A stretch of DNA of 64,000 nucleotides from Hofstenia miamia (GCA_004352715.1 SCFE01000001.1:574854-638853); one strand, 5' to 3'; positions 1 through 10,835 are shown, counted from the stretch's first letter. The notes: generated by a model from the sequence alone, not told the origin. Program-made: numbers and translations.

Positions 1-199
1 TTCTTCCAAGATGTCAAAGTAGGTGGAAATCTTAACATTAAACAGCCCTTTTTAAAAGACAAATCGTTTTTCCACATTTACAAACAATATTCTCCAAGCC
101 TATTGTTAGATTTGATCAGAATGAAATAATGATGTTAAACTTTATTAAAATTTATGTTATAATACAGCGGTAAATCTACAATAGCTTACATATATCCTT

Positions 200-1410
200 T
201 AAGTCAAATATTATCTTACATTCCTCCATACCCAGATTTTTATAAAGTATTTTTCTTTTTGACATGCTCAATTGTAATTGATTTACCAGATTTTTGGTAT
301 AATCACATTAGGTGAAGGACGAGCTATGACTATGTCTTCTTTATCAAATCTTTGAGAAAATTTATGCAAACATTAAAATTGCGAATAAACATTGTATCGC
401 CAACAAAGATATTCTTCATGTTTATATTCTTTATATCATTTATATTGCGTTTAGTAGTAGGCCAATCCACCAAGTGCACTATGATACATAAGATTTATTT
501 GATATGTAAATTTCTTTAAACTAGACAGCCATCCACCTGAAGCACATCTAATTCTGTTTGCAAGATTACGATGTACTCATTTCACAAATTGCATTATCCT
601 CAGGATGTTATATTGTTGTACGACTTTTTTTAGAATCAATACTTCTAAGCATATTCTGAAAAATTATGTGATTCAAATGGTTTCATTGATTTGAATGAAC
701 AATCTTAGGAGGACCATACCGAAATACCCAATTATTTAAAAAAGCCATTTTTACTTCTGAAGCACTAATATTTTGTAAAGGAGTAGCTTCCAAACACCAT
801 TTACACTGATCAATCATATTTAGCACGTATTTTTTTATTAGAATCCAAAGATAAATATCCTACTAATCAATAGAAACAAATTCAAGTGGTTCCATGTCAT
901 TTGTAGGTAGTGAATTTTTTGTTCTTTCTAGTTTACTATAGTTTTTTCTTTGTGAACAGAGATTAAAACGAGAACCAATATTTCAATAAGAGTGCTTCAC
1001 GAACTTTATTTTGAGAAAAATTGCCATCATTATGATAATCTTGAATTAGATCCTCAATTTTATTTTCGTCTACTATTTCTTTATTATGATAAAAGAGAAT
1101 GCCATTTTCATTAACACTAAAACCTTGTGGATATACATAATACATAGATACTAATCTTCCAGGAAAAGAAGGTCCAGAAATACCTTTACTTAATCGTAAA
1201 ACCTCTTTAATTTCCAAATTAATTTGATGATCATAATAACTTTGGTTTAAACTAGTTGCACCTGCAACTGCCAAATGTATTTGATAATTTTCTTTCAAAT
1301 TTGAACTTTTATCTTGTCAACTTAAAAAATCAGCAACAATATTTTCATTACATTTTTTCAGTTTCCAAATTGCAATATATAGTACATACCATGCCCTCTA
1401 TTACAGTCCA
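200..1410 (-). mobile_element. Ty3/gypsy-type LTR retrotransposon pol remnant (RNase H tail and integrase)
   Basis: Read on the minus strand, this stretch carries the order expected in a Ty3/gypsy polyprotein. At about 1400-1300 is an RNase H end (a VADFLS motif followed by a TGA at 1317-1319). An open stretch at 1298-963 forms the linker to an integrase zinc-binding module (YHNDGNF, with Asn where the second His is expected). The integrase core follows at about 890-480: first acidic residue in FVSID (866-868), then two TAG stops, an RYGPPKIVHS segment, and a C-terminal region with KNIFVGD and RPSPNV near 420-310. The usual SDQG is SNQ followed by TGA: the second catalytic Asp is Asn at 689-691. 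The third acidic residue (HPEDNAICE, 581-583) remains. Several stops and frame changes show a dead copy. No LTR or primer-binding site was found; the left boundary may lie outside the window. The family is assigned from motif order; the lineage is not. Confidence 0.72.
963..1298 (-). pseudogene. Open segment of the gypsy remnant: RNase H-integrase linker and zinc-binding start
   Basis: This 111-codon open frame is the longest uninterrupted piece of the gypsy-like pol above. It starts with a linker (KENYQIHLAVAG), then the pre-integrase region with NENGILFYHNKEIVD and LIQDYHNDGNF, ending at EALLLKYWF. In Ty3/gypsy integrases this part forms the N-terminal HHCC zinc-binding fold; the first His is visible, the second is replaced by Asn, and the Cys pair lies beyond a frame break near 930-960. 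The apparent initiator Met is incidental, because reading continues in frame upstream into RNase H-like sequence broken by a TGA. It is a fragment and not a gene. Confidence 0.6.
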
Positions 1411-1906
1411 TAACTTATATTACAATACATTCATATCTGGACTACTAGAGAGCCACTCTTCTGCCACAATGAAACTTGGGACATTGGTTTGTGTGCTTAA
1501 TGCTTTGTAAGATGAAACAGAGTTTTGCTGAAACATTCAGCTGCTGTCTTTGAACAAAGACGTATTTAAGGGTTAAACAAATCCTTCTAGATCTTTTTCC
1601 TGATTAACTTTCGCAATTGTTTTTATTTGACACCTCTTTGAAAAAATGAAAATCTTGGACCTTGGGTACAATACTCCAAACCAGATCGTTGCTAAGGAAG
1701 GATTATTACATCTCTGCACTTTCGAAACTGCTTGTTTAGCTTCCTAAGAACTTTTGGCATATGTGTTTTCATTTTACATATTGATTTCAGATTTGGAATA
1801 TCCTGATTAGTTCATAAGTTATAAGCGTTTTCGTATTTTTAAGGGAACTTTAAAAAAAATTTCGAAATTGTTGGAAAGCATATAGATATGCTTTTTTTTA
1901 TGAATT

Positions 1907-1910
<4 letters not shown>
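1411..1910. other. Non-coding stretch, possibly further decayed gypsy sequence
   Basis: About 500 bases between the recognisable RNase H tail and the first TA repeat. Minus-strand translation gives short open pieces broken by stops that could be reverse transcriptase or RNase H relics, but no diagnostic motif (YxDD, TDAS) could be placed. A segment at 1797-1826 resembles one at 37476-37500, see findings. Confidence 0.3.
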
Positions 1911-1940
<30 letters not shown>

Positions 1941-2146
1941 NNNNNNNNNNNNNNNNNNNNNNNNNNNNNNNNNNNNNNNNNNNNNNNNNNNNNNNNNNNN
2001 NNNNNNNNNNNNNNNNNNNNNNNNNNNNNNNNNNNNNNNNNNNNNNNNNNNNNNNNNNNNNNNNNNNNNNNNNNNNNNNNNNNNNNNNNNNNNNNNNNNN
2101 NNNNNNNNNNNNNNNNNNNNNNNNNNNNNNNNNNTATATATATATA
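1911..2146. repeat. (TA)n microsatellite with internal assembly gap
   Basis: Pure TA dinucleotides at 1911-1940 and 2135-2146 surround 194 Ns (1941-2134). The gap was probably caused by the repeat; its true length is unknown. Confidence 0.95.
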
Positions 2147-4929
2147 ATTTCATAAATTCTTTCACTTACATTACAACACAACACTACAACAATTTTCACA
2201 TCTTGTAATATTGATATACATGTAGTAATAGAAAAGTGTAATACTGTAAGTGTAATTATGATAATTTAATATATGACGACTAAATAAAGTTAAAAACAAC
2301 ATTTAAGCATAGTTATCGTTTAACAGATTTGAAATACAGAGAATAAATTCCAATTTTCTGGGTCGAATTTTGTAAGAGAAAATCATATTTCCTGGCATGA
2401 CGTCATTCAAAGAATGCTAATCAATGTTAAAGACTCTGATCAATTACATTTTGGTAATGCTTGGTAGCTTCATTTTCACTGTATTTATATCTTTTACCAA
2501 AAAATAAGTTTAGAATTGCAAGTAAATTATATTTATGTCGCCATTAAGGTTTTCAAGAGAGCATAGTCCGGGTGAGATTTGATCCAGTGACCCAGCCAGT
2601 ACATCAAGCTGGTCTTCACTGAATTTCGAATGTTCTAACGTCTTTCATAATTTTTATATAAAATTTTAAATTCTGACACTATTGTGCATCAGTTTGCACA
2701 AATCAACCCAAATGCATTAAATTCTTTATGCTTTATAAACAATGAGTTAAGAAATATAATTCACATATTGAAGATTTAAAATAGTATCACATACTCTTCC
2801 AATACTCAACATAAGTGTTTCAATTTTAATGTGTAGGTTTATTAATAAGTTTTTAACGTACATAACTTTGGTGAAGCAAACCAAAATATATAGAAATTTT
2901 GTTGCAAGGATCATAAAATTGGCTGAATTGAAATTTATTTTAATGGACAGGTCCAGGTCTTGGCCTACATTTTCGACAGATGTCCATCTCTGTTTCAATA
3001 AAACATTACTCTCAAAATTGTTGTGAACCAAAAATTATATTCAATTCCAAATCTCAATATAAATTAACCGTCTGTGAAAAATGTATGTATTTGCATACGT
3101 TTATTAAATTTAATAAAAAAATTCGAACACTTAAGTACTCAAAATTTAGAAATATTCGAACTCAAATTTTGTCTTGTATTCTAATTCGGACTCGCATTCG
3201 AATTTTGGTATAGAGCACGGCCGTATCTACAATTTTTTAGTAGGATACAGCAATTCTTGTGTGTAGAGTGCAAAACATATTTATCAATTGAAGTTTTCTA
3301 TGGTATAACAAACTGCTCATGGTTTGAACCCGTTTTTTGAACAATATAAATTCGATTTAAAATTCGGAATAAAAGAAATGGATTCGCAGGGCTCTACTAC
3401 AGAAAAAACGAAAATCAGCAAAAAAAAACTATTGAAACTATTAAAACCATTTGAGATACACATTAAAATTCTGTAATTCGATAATTATATAATAACAAAT
3501 CTGACTTCTTTAATAAAGTTGCTTTGTGTAAATTTACTTCTTTCATTTATTTATTTATTTATTGTGATCCAATGACCTTAAGTGATTCGGTTGTCATGTA
3601 AAAGATCCTTGACCCGGCGACCCGGTGGCAACTTTAGTATTGTCTACTCAAATTCTATTACATATTGTTAGCAAGCGCCGCTGCGGCCTAACAGCCATGA
3701 CCAACGGCCAGCTGTGGCCAGAGATTTTGTTTTACGGTTAAAAGATTAGCCATTAATTTATTTTTATTTTGTTCTGAAATCTTAGTCGCTTTAACCATTT
3801 ATTTTAAGTGAGCACGTTTGATCCGTTACATTGAAAATTGCAGTATTTCACTTAGTAGTTCTAAAAAAGCGTCGACTATGGCAAAAAAATCAGGGCCAAA
3901 GACTTACGGCTAATGGCCGGTTTAAGTTTTGCACGGCCGACTACTGTCGGGAAAATTGTTTTGGGCGTACAACACTAGCGTTAAGATCTGCTTGAAGTAG
4001 GCTTAAAATTAAAAATCGAAATCATCACCATCGATGTTTCGCAGTAATCACAGCGTGCCATTAATTACTAAAATCTATCACGGAATAATCATTTACATAG
4101 GATGACCAATATTCAAAGAAAACACTTTATTAAAATTTGCAACATCAAAAGCATTAGGTTAATTGTCTCAATTTTTTCACTTGTGTATTTAATTGAATAA
4201 TGAGATATCTAGGGTTAATCCGATAACTTGAAAGCGTATGTGTTCAGCACTCGTTCTCTCAACTGTACAAATGCATTTTGTCATGCAAAAAAAGGACCAA
4301 AATAGCGATTCCAGTCGCAACCCGTCAAAAAGTGAAACGAGGTATAAAGCGGTCGAAATCAGTACCTTGTAACATAAATTAACTGTCAAAGCGGGCACCA
4401 ACGTGAGGATAACTTGTGTACCGGTGACCAGAACCGGACAGCTCATGGTCGCCAATTGAGAGTACCGTTTCCATCTCTGGCATAATTTTCTTGAATTCAA
4501 GTTGGTTCTACCAATTTTTTTTGTGCATCGTGTAAATATACCCAAAATTTCATGTAAGTACATATATCTACCATGGTAGAAAATTTCATGCAAAAGACAC
4601 TGGTTGAGTGTTGATGCGGCTGTTAGAAATGAGTCTTTATGCAATCCAAGGTAATAAAAGGTTCGGATAACGCCCAGAAACGGGCCAAAGTTTTTGGACC
4701 CGACCGTCTTCCTAAATGTGACTAAAACAAATTAAATTATATGTGATTCAGACATGACTAGATGGTCGGTAGTGGGTAAAATAAATGCTTTGTTATGCAT
4801 TGGTTGTCATGCGACAGTTAAATGTAATCACACCGTTCAATTTTTCAATGTAGCTTTAAAACCTATGCAACATGTAGCCGGCAATTAATGTCAACCATAC
4901 CAATTATAATTAATTTTGTATAATTTCGA
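2147..4929. other. Non-coding AT-rich region; (TTTA)n at 3541-3563; GC-richer patch 3600-4000
   Basis: No gene recognised. A short (ATTT)n run lies at 3541-3563. From about 3600 to 4000 the base composition is less AT-rich, with CpG-containing words such as GCAAGCGCCGCTGCGGCC, which suggests an old inserted element, but no terminal repeats or coding motifs were identified. A CRE-like TGACGTCA palindrome sits at 2398-2405. The 4189-4644 minus-strand open frame resembles nothing I know. The plus strand just before 4930 may hold the 5' part of the LINE that follows. Confidence 0.4.
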
Positions 4930-5291
4930 GGTTTAAATGTTGTGACCAAGGGACTGTAAAACCATTTCGTGGGAGACCAATTGGAGGCCTAAACATAGCT
5001 GTAAATTTGGTTCTTAAAGATAAATCGCAATTGCTATTTTCTTCCAAATATCTTATTGTTGTAGAGATTGGTGATGTACTATCTGCGGTGCATACTTCCG
5101 TCATGGAATGGAATTAACAAAATCATTGGCATAATAATTGATGAAGTTGGTACCTTCTTGAGGATAAAGGAGCAGATATTTATACTAGGTGATTCTAACT
5201 GTCGCGCTGACCGGGGAAATGCCCGCGGTATACAATTTATGGATGCCATGTTACGTTTAGGATTTAACTACTTAAACGAGCTGTCTGAAAC

Positions 5292-5294
<3 letters not shown>

Positions 5295-5323
<29 letters not shown>

Positions 5324-5547
5324 NNNNNNNNNNNNNNNNNNNNNNNNNNNNNNNNNNNNNNNNNNNNNNNNNNNNNNNNNNNNNNNNNNNNNNNNNNNNN
5401 NNNNNNNNNNNNNNNNNNNNNNNNNNNNNNNNNNNNNNNNNNNNNNNNNNNNNNNNNNNNNNNNNNNNNNNNNNNNNNNNNNNNNNNNNNNNNNNNNNNN
5501 NNNNNNNNNNNNNNNNNNNNNNNNNNNNNNNNNNNNNNNNNNNNNNN

Positions 5548-5578
<31 letters not shown>
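5295..5578. repeat. (TA)n microsatellite inside the LINE endonuclease, with gap
   Basis: TA runs at 5295-5323 and 5548-5578 flank 224 Ns (5324-5547). They interrupt the endonuclease reading frame between its NYLNELSET part and its ICRNGSSTIDLVF part, so the repeat probably expanded from a TATA-containing codon stretch after the element died. Confidence 0.95.
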
Positions 5579-5582
<4 letters not shown>

Positions 5583-5657
5583 GAATGGCTCCAGCACAAT
5601 TGACCTTGTGTTTCAAAAGCACTCACTAACTTCTAACACCCCATTGCACAAAACAAT

Positions 5658-6059
5658 TTGGATCCTACAGTAGAAAACAAACGTCAACGTATGGAAATCA
5701 CGGTTGACATCATTATGGCGAGCATGGAGAAACGTGTCAAGATTAAGGATATAAGGGTGGATAGATTTGTACAACATCTTTCTCAGTTTGATCTTAAACT
5801 AGAGCTGTGTACAACCGTTTCGAATACTTATGACCGCTTAGTAGGGGCTTTTCATGTAGCAAAAAGCAAGGTCAGACTAGTAAGGTCGTCTCATTATTGG
5901 TTTGATTCTGAGTGCTATTACATTCTGCAGCACCTGCGTGGAATTTTAAAACATATTCCTAATATTGATGATTTGTACTTCAAAGTGCACTATGAGGATA
6001 TGCGAATATTCTTCAATAGGTTATGCCGGTGGAAAAAGCGAAACTATTCTAAACTCTAA
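5658..6059 (+). pseudogene. LINE open fragment between endonuclease and reverse transcriptase
   Basis: A 133-codon open segment of the APE-type LINE. Its sequence (SSHYWFDSECYYIL, LKHIPNIDDLYF, RLCRWKKRNYSKL) fits the basic, aromatic-rich spacer between the APE domain and RT in non-LTR elements: a conserved WFDxEC followed by a YxxxR..KKxNY pattern. The Met at its start is not a real initiator; a frame change near 5640 separates it from the endonuclease end. It ends in TAA just before an RT-like N-terminus. Confidence 0.55.
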
Positions 6060-6399
6060 ATCTTGTAACCCACGGACTGTACATGTTGATGTTAACTGAT
6101 GGTGAACCCATTTTAACAATCTTTTCGGTAGAATGCAAACCGAAATCACAACTATTGGAAATGTGAATAATGATATAATAGACTCGTCAATTACTGAACA
6201 TCAAATATTTTTTACCATTTTGAAAGCCCCTATGAAAAAAAAGCAGCGGGTTATGACGTAATCATAAACGAGGCATTTCAATCTATATGAAAGAGGGCCT
6301 ACTTTTGTTCTGATTTTCTATTTTTGTTTTGACAATGGGGAAATAGCTGTGAAATGGAAGACTTCATTACTTATACCATTGTAACATAATCGTAATCTT

Positions 6400-7640
6400 A
6401 GCATATGTGGTCAAATTGAGAAAAAAGAAAGAAGAAACCAAGACTGAATATTAAAATAAAATATTAATTGTAAAAACATATGCATAAGATTAATTAGTTA
6501 TTTTTGTAAATTTATAGTGCAGTATTTTTGATATTAATTGATTTGGCAAAACGGCACTAGACTAGATCGCTACTGCTAATTAAGGCAGAATTGCGTAATC
6601 GGCAGACGAACAGAAATTCAAACGTTCGGAATTGTAAACAAGTGGAATTAGCAGGTACTGGTTAAATATTTGATTGTTGTTAATTCTTTTACTATAAAAA
6701 GTGTGTAGTCAATCATTTTGTTGATGAAACTAATTTACTGGATTTACTTTGCATTTTTGTATCAGGTTATTTTACTTAATACAATGGAAAGCTAAACGTT
6801 CGAGCTCTCGGGTATTCTAGACGGTGGTTCACGGATCCAGTTAACGGGTGAAGTGTATAGCCGGTGCTTACCCGAGAGGCTCTTAGGTTAGGTGTAGGAA
6901 TAGGGGCTTTTACTCGTATTAGCTTTCCTATCGTTCGTTGTTCATATTACAACTATTATTACATTATGTTATTACATCTGTTTACATCAAGGAAATTATG
7001 GAATCACAAGATCTCTTTGCATTATCTTGGATGTTGTTTATTACGTATGATTTCTAGTAGACTGACTGACTATCAATTAATCCCTTTTGCTGTGACCGTA
7101 TTGATTGTTCACATGTATTTCAGGTCAGCATGTATCTATTTATATGTAAGGTTATTATATGTACGAACTCATAACAAGCTATTGCACCCCGGTTGCGAGA
7201 TCTCTTTATTAAACAACCTCATTGATAACAAGAACAATCAATACACTAAATTAATAAGTTATCAAGCATTATCACTATTGTCTTTCCACACACACTTCCA
7301 TTACATTGAGTCATCCGAATTGTGGTTGGTGTCTCTGTCGATGTGTTGGCTTCGTATGGAAATACTCGTTATAGCATAGTTCTTCAATTCCTCTTTTGTG
7401 CTTTGTTGCAGGTCGGGTAGCGTACCCTGTACTTTGTACACTATGTCTCGTGTCTTGGATCTAAAACAACAGTCGTTAGTTTCGTATCAGTATTAGTTGA
7501 TGAGATAATAAGTTAATCGTATAACGGCTAAAGCAATAGAACAGAAAGAAGAGAGACAGATACTGGAGTCTGTCACCTACTGTACTACATAAGGAGGAAA
7601 CAATTGTTATAGCAGCTCCTAAATTAGCTCAGACTTACTA
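6400..7640. other. About 1.2 kb of less AT-rich DNA separating two LINE pieces, unidentified
   Basis: This stretch does not continue the LINE reading frames on either side and is visibly less AT-rich from about 6780 to 7580 (for example CTCGGGTATTCTAGACGG, and GCACCCCGGTTGCGAGATC at 7184-7202). It could be an LTR-containing fragment or a DNA transposon, but I found no convincing terminal repeats, target duplication or conserved motif. The 171-codon open frame 6864-7379 resembles no known protein and has no splice or promoter support, so it is not called a gene. Confidence 0.35.
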
Positions 7641-8420
7641 GTATGAAGGTTGGCGAGATTCTACACCATTATATAAAGGTAAGGGAAATCGAGATTCACC
7701 TGATTGCTACCGAGGAATTGTTTTGCCGGTTAGCAATGTAATTAAGTATTCACGAGTATTCTATCTGTAAGGTTGTAACTATTTGGTTTTTGAAGATCAA
7801 ACAGTTCGAAAATTGCGTGAAGACGTGAAAACCGATTGCCGAATTGACAGGGCCACCTCTATTGCTATTTTGTGGATTATGAAAAAGCTTTCGACTCCGT
7901 TGACAGAAGTATACTATTTCAGAAGCTTCGACAATACGGTGTGTCATTCATGTTTTTTGCCATCCCATGGTCGATGTTAGCGTCCAATTTCATTCGTATT
8001 TGTGTGGATGAGAACATTTCAGATTCTGTTCAGCAAAATAAGTGGGTTCTTCAAGGAAAGAAATTATCAGCGCTACGCCTTTATTGTTCACAGCAGCTCC
8101 CGGGAATTATAGGGTAATCTGGCTGTAAGTGTTTGGTTTACGTGAAGGATTTAGTAATTTGGTCTGAAAGTATCTCTAAGATGAAGTGCGCATTGTAAGT
8201 ACCTCAGAAATAATGTACAACTAATAAGCTGAAGGTAAATCTGTCAAAATCTAAAGTAGTTAAATTCTAAAAGGGTGGCCATCTATAAGAATGTGACATT
8301 CTCCTATACCATAGTAAAAGAATTGTTTGTGTCGAAATTCTGCTACTTGAGTGTTACTCTAACAACGTGCAACTAGGTAACTGAACACCTAAAAGTTTTA
8401 TATGCGAAAGGTATAAAAGG
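7641..8420 (+). mobile_element. APE-type LINE, RT core fragment with mutated YxDD
   Basis: Plus-strand translation gives ordered RT motifs: TPLYKGKGNRDSPDCYRG (7660-7715), then about 150 bases on FVDYEKAFDSVDRSILFQKL (motif A with its Asp, from about 7868), then SNFIRICVDENISDSVQQ and a damaged VLQG box (8046-8060). YVKDLVIWSE follows at 8139-8168, where the family has YxDD: the first catalytic Asp is Lys. CTTNKLKVNLSKSKVV (thumb start) follows near 8210-8260. Stops and frameshifts are frequent. The FVDYEKAFDSVDR style suggests the same family as the piece at 4930-6260. However, both pieces encode a version of the W..S..PL segment, so they may be two copies and not one split element. Confidence 0.72.
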
Positions 8421-10620
8421 CATGTGCAATAGTAGCTTCTAAGAGTGATATGCTTCTGAATAATTACAATGCTGCTCACAAGATCTTAAATACTTCATAT
8501 GCGCTGCAACTATTTCTAGATGATCATAGCAATTAAATCATGATTCACAATGAGAAGATCATCGCATAATTTTGGAAGAGATGAACAGGTATCAGTAAAT
8601 TTTCATCAACAAATAATTTATTATCGGCAAACAAAAATGGGAGTCCTAAAAAATTAACATCAAGTGTTTCATAATTTGTGGTGTGCTCACAGTAACTGCT
8701 GGCGTATTGCTCAGGGATGTTGGTGTAAACTCTGTCATCATGAAGTTGACAATTATTCCCATGTTTTGAAATGTGCTTGTCTTTTCCCGGCAGACGACGT
8801 CGAAATGTCTTTGCCTCTGCTTTATAGCATCTTCTCCTGAGCTTATGAGGCCGGGTGTGTATGATTTGTGCATTACTAGTTCTTTGTTTTATTGTATTTG
8901 TCAAATTTGGTAAAATAAATCATTAATTGATGCGTGAAATACCATGAGCTTATACATAATTATTTTTAGAAGGGGGGCAATGAGCATAATTTCGGTCAAA
9001 AATGTAGGCAGAAATTCAATTACATTACAGTATTTTAATGAATTTTCTTATTTTAATGAGGAATTGGGCCATTTGCTCTCCATTTTATTTGCCTCTGTGA
9101 AATAACGATGTGCATAGATTTTATCTTTGAAGTAACACCCATATCATGATAGTCTTGGTCTTCATCAAATTCATTCTTTATAAATTTATAAAACTTAAGA
9201 TGTCTCTTTTCGTCACCATTATATATTTTTGGAATTACCATTTTGACTATTGTCATGAAATGATTGATAGTGCAAATCTAATGTGACAAAATGCAGACCT
9301 CTGTTGAATTCAAACGTGAATGTGAAGCCAGTGCAGTTCTTCACAAAGGTTTTGATTGAGGAACCATAGACAAACTACAAATTCATTGTGCTTGATTTGC
9401 AACACTCTTTGCTAAGAAGGCCTAGGCAATTTAAGGCTTAGTATGATAGAATTTAATGCTGAAATGTAAGGATTTTGAAAATAGACCTAGTTAATGATTG
9501 ATGCAATTAATTCACTCATTATGGTAGTACTAAATGATCCCTTAAAAATTGAGTTTCTTCACATTTTCTAGTATATTACTGTAGCGTAATAGAACTTACA
9601 GGCACTGCAGATGAAAGCATTGCTGTACATAGCGCTGAACGCTGAATAACATGTTATATGTTCTGGTTCTGGTATCATAAGCAAACGGTGATTGACTAAA
9701 ATCACTATGAATTTACATAGATTTACACTAAGAATTCAAATGTAATTAGTTTTCGAAACATTAGCTGCAGCAAAAATTTTAAGAGCTAGTTTATCTGCCA
9801 AAAAATCTCGGTCAACAAATGTACAATTTCGAGATAATTATGAAAAGTTAAAACAAATAAGGTTTAGAGAAATATATTTCGCCTTTGATAAATTAAATGA
9901 AACTTTCAATGTGGGGGGGGGGGATATTGTTTTCAAAATTTTGCAANNNNNNNNNNNNNNNNNNNNNNNNNNNNNNNNNNNNNNNNNNNNNNNNNNNNNN
10001 NNNNNNNNNNNNNNNNNNNNNNNNNNNNNNNNNNNNNNNNNNNNNNNNNNNNNNNNNNNNNNNNNNNNNNNNNNNGGGGGGGATATTGTTTTCAAAATTT
10101 TGCAAAAAATTGTTATTATTACAATTTTATTGTTAGTGAGAAAAAAGTAAGCAATGAAAACCGAAAATTATTTTTATAATTTAGAATGAATTCTAAGTAT
10201 CCAAAACCAATATTTATTTGATTTAAAGAAATACTCATATTCTTAGATTTGCTGACCTCATCAAAACATAATGATGCTATCATATTTTTGAAAATTCAAA
10301 TTTAATAGTAATGATATGGAGAATATTTGTGCAAATATTTTTTACAATCATAATCCATTCCAAAAGTAAATAGAGGAGGGATTAGAAAATAATACCCAGT
10401 AGGCCCCAGGAACCCAATAAAGCAAGTGTTAAATAGGGTTAAATTTACAATTATTTTGCACTAAAGATTCTCTACATGAAAACTTCAAATTGTATCTCTG
10501 TCATCTTACATTTAGTTTTTCTCTAATCTTCACATTTAGTCTCATTGGTTGCCGTTCTAAATTGTATTCATAGGATCCAAATTATTTTTGAAAACATTTT
10601 GTTACAAAAGATATTCGTTG
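8421..10620. other. Non-coding AT-rich region with some LINE 3' or unknown sequence
   Basis: The LINE signal fades after about 8420. A less AT-rich patch at 8690-8860 holds a minus-strand 119-codon open frame (8545-8904) resembling nothing I know. The remainder to 10620 has only chance ORFs and the duplicated gap flank at 9913-10105. Confidence 0.35.
9913..10105. other. Assembly gap with identical flanks (probable unjoined overlap)
   Basis: A G-run followed by ATATTGTTTTCAAAATTTTG and CAA ends exactly at the gap start (9946). The same 30 bases, 7 Gs plus the 23 that follow, begin exactly at the gap end (10076-10105). The 129 Ns therefore probably represent no missing sequence. Confidence 0.8.
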
Positions 10621-10639
10621 TAAATGTATGCAACACGAA

Positions 10640-10780
10640 ATCTGCGCGATTTTAAATTATATTTTGATGCGATTGCATTGGATATCTCCCGCGCTGTGAT
10701 TGGCCATTTCATAGAAAATGAATTCGCGTTATACACTGCGCATAAAAGTCTAATTAGTAAGAGACGGAAAATATTTACTA
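10640..10780 (+). promoter_or_regulatory. Candidate core promoter (inverted CCAAT box, TATA-like box)
   Basis: A locally CpG-containing stretch (CTCCCGCGCTGTGATTGGCC) holds ATTGG, an inverted CCAAT box, at 10699-10703. A TATA-like CATAAAAG lies at 10741-10748, about 40 bases before an ATG at 10781. Their order and spacing resemble a metazoan core promoter and differ from the AT-rich surroundings. If transcription starts 25-30 bases after the TATA-like box, the leader would be only about 10 bases, which is short. Such words also arise by chance. Confidence 0.3.
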
Positions 10781-10835
10781 ATGTCCACATTATACAAAAT
10801 CTCCAATTTTTTATTCTCCGTTTGGATTCTTTCAG
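10781..10835 (+). CDS. Candidate first coding exon encoding a signal peptide
   Basis: The 55-base segment begins with ATG and encodes MSTLYKISNFLFSVWILS plus one base of the next codon. This looks like a secretory signal peptide: short polar start with a Lys, hydrophobic core, small residues at the end. It ends in TTTCAG followed by GTACGT, a strong splice donor, giving a phase-1 intron after the signal peptide, a common arrangement in animal secreted and cell-surface proteins. Promoter-like elements lie just upstream. A possible acceptor with compatible phase is at 11636/11637. Read without splicing, the frame stops within a few codons. The -3 base of the start is C, a weak context. No homologue is recognised; this is inference from structure only. 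Confidence 0.28.

Larger units (their letters stand above)
4930..6260 (+). mobile_element. APE-type LINE, 5' part: endonuclease, linker and start of RT
   Basis: Plus-strand conceptual translation gives an apurinic-endonuclease-like domain: RGRPIGGLNIAVN and LFSSKYLIVVEIGD (about 4965-5080), then LGDSNCRADRG (near 5189-5220; the family motif is usually GDFN), then FNYLNE. The domain is split by a (TA)n expansion and gap at 5295-5578 and resumes with ICRNGSSTIDLVF, a typical end of this endonuclease. An open frame at 5658-6059 (FDSECYYILQHLRG, RWKKRNYSKL) is the spacer between endonuclease and RT. From about 6100 an RT N-terminus is readable (NNLFGRM, DSSITEHQIFF, a KAP-like box). At about 6340-6393 a piece like WKTSLLIPL leads toward the PLYK box and then stops matching. 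Frameshifts and stops show it is inactive. The clade (R1, Jockey, CR1 or another APE lineage) is not resolved. Confidence 0.75.

Noticed and set aside
1819-2199. Open frames made of Tyr-Ile repeats next to gaps (also at 5.3, 18.9, 57.1 and 63.1 kb)
   Set aside because: They are translations of (TA)n repeats and N runs, not proteins.
3115-3400. ATTCGAATT-rich segment ending GCAGGGCTCTA, suggestive of a hAT MITE
   Set aside because: No matching inverted end could be found on the left side.
4189-4644. 151-codon minus-strand open frame; plus strand of the same region reads LTVKAGTNVRITC, reminiscent of an Ig-domain strand
   Set aside because: Neither reading has the second Cys or Trp expected of an Ig fold, nor splice support. 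Probably old repeat sequence upstream of the LINE.
6864-7379. 171-codon plus-strand open frame
   Set aside because: No recognisable motif, no promoter or splice support, and it lies in an unidentified spacer between LINE fragments.
8545-8904. 119-codon minus-strand open frame with a basic segment
   Set aside because: Unrecognised, antisense to the tail of a decayed LINE, no splice or start context.
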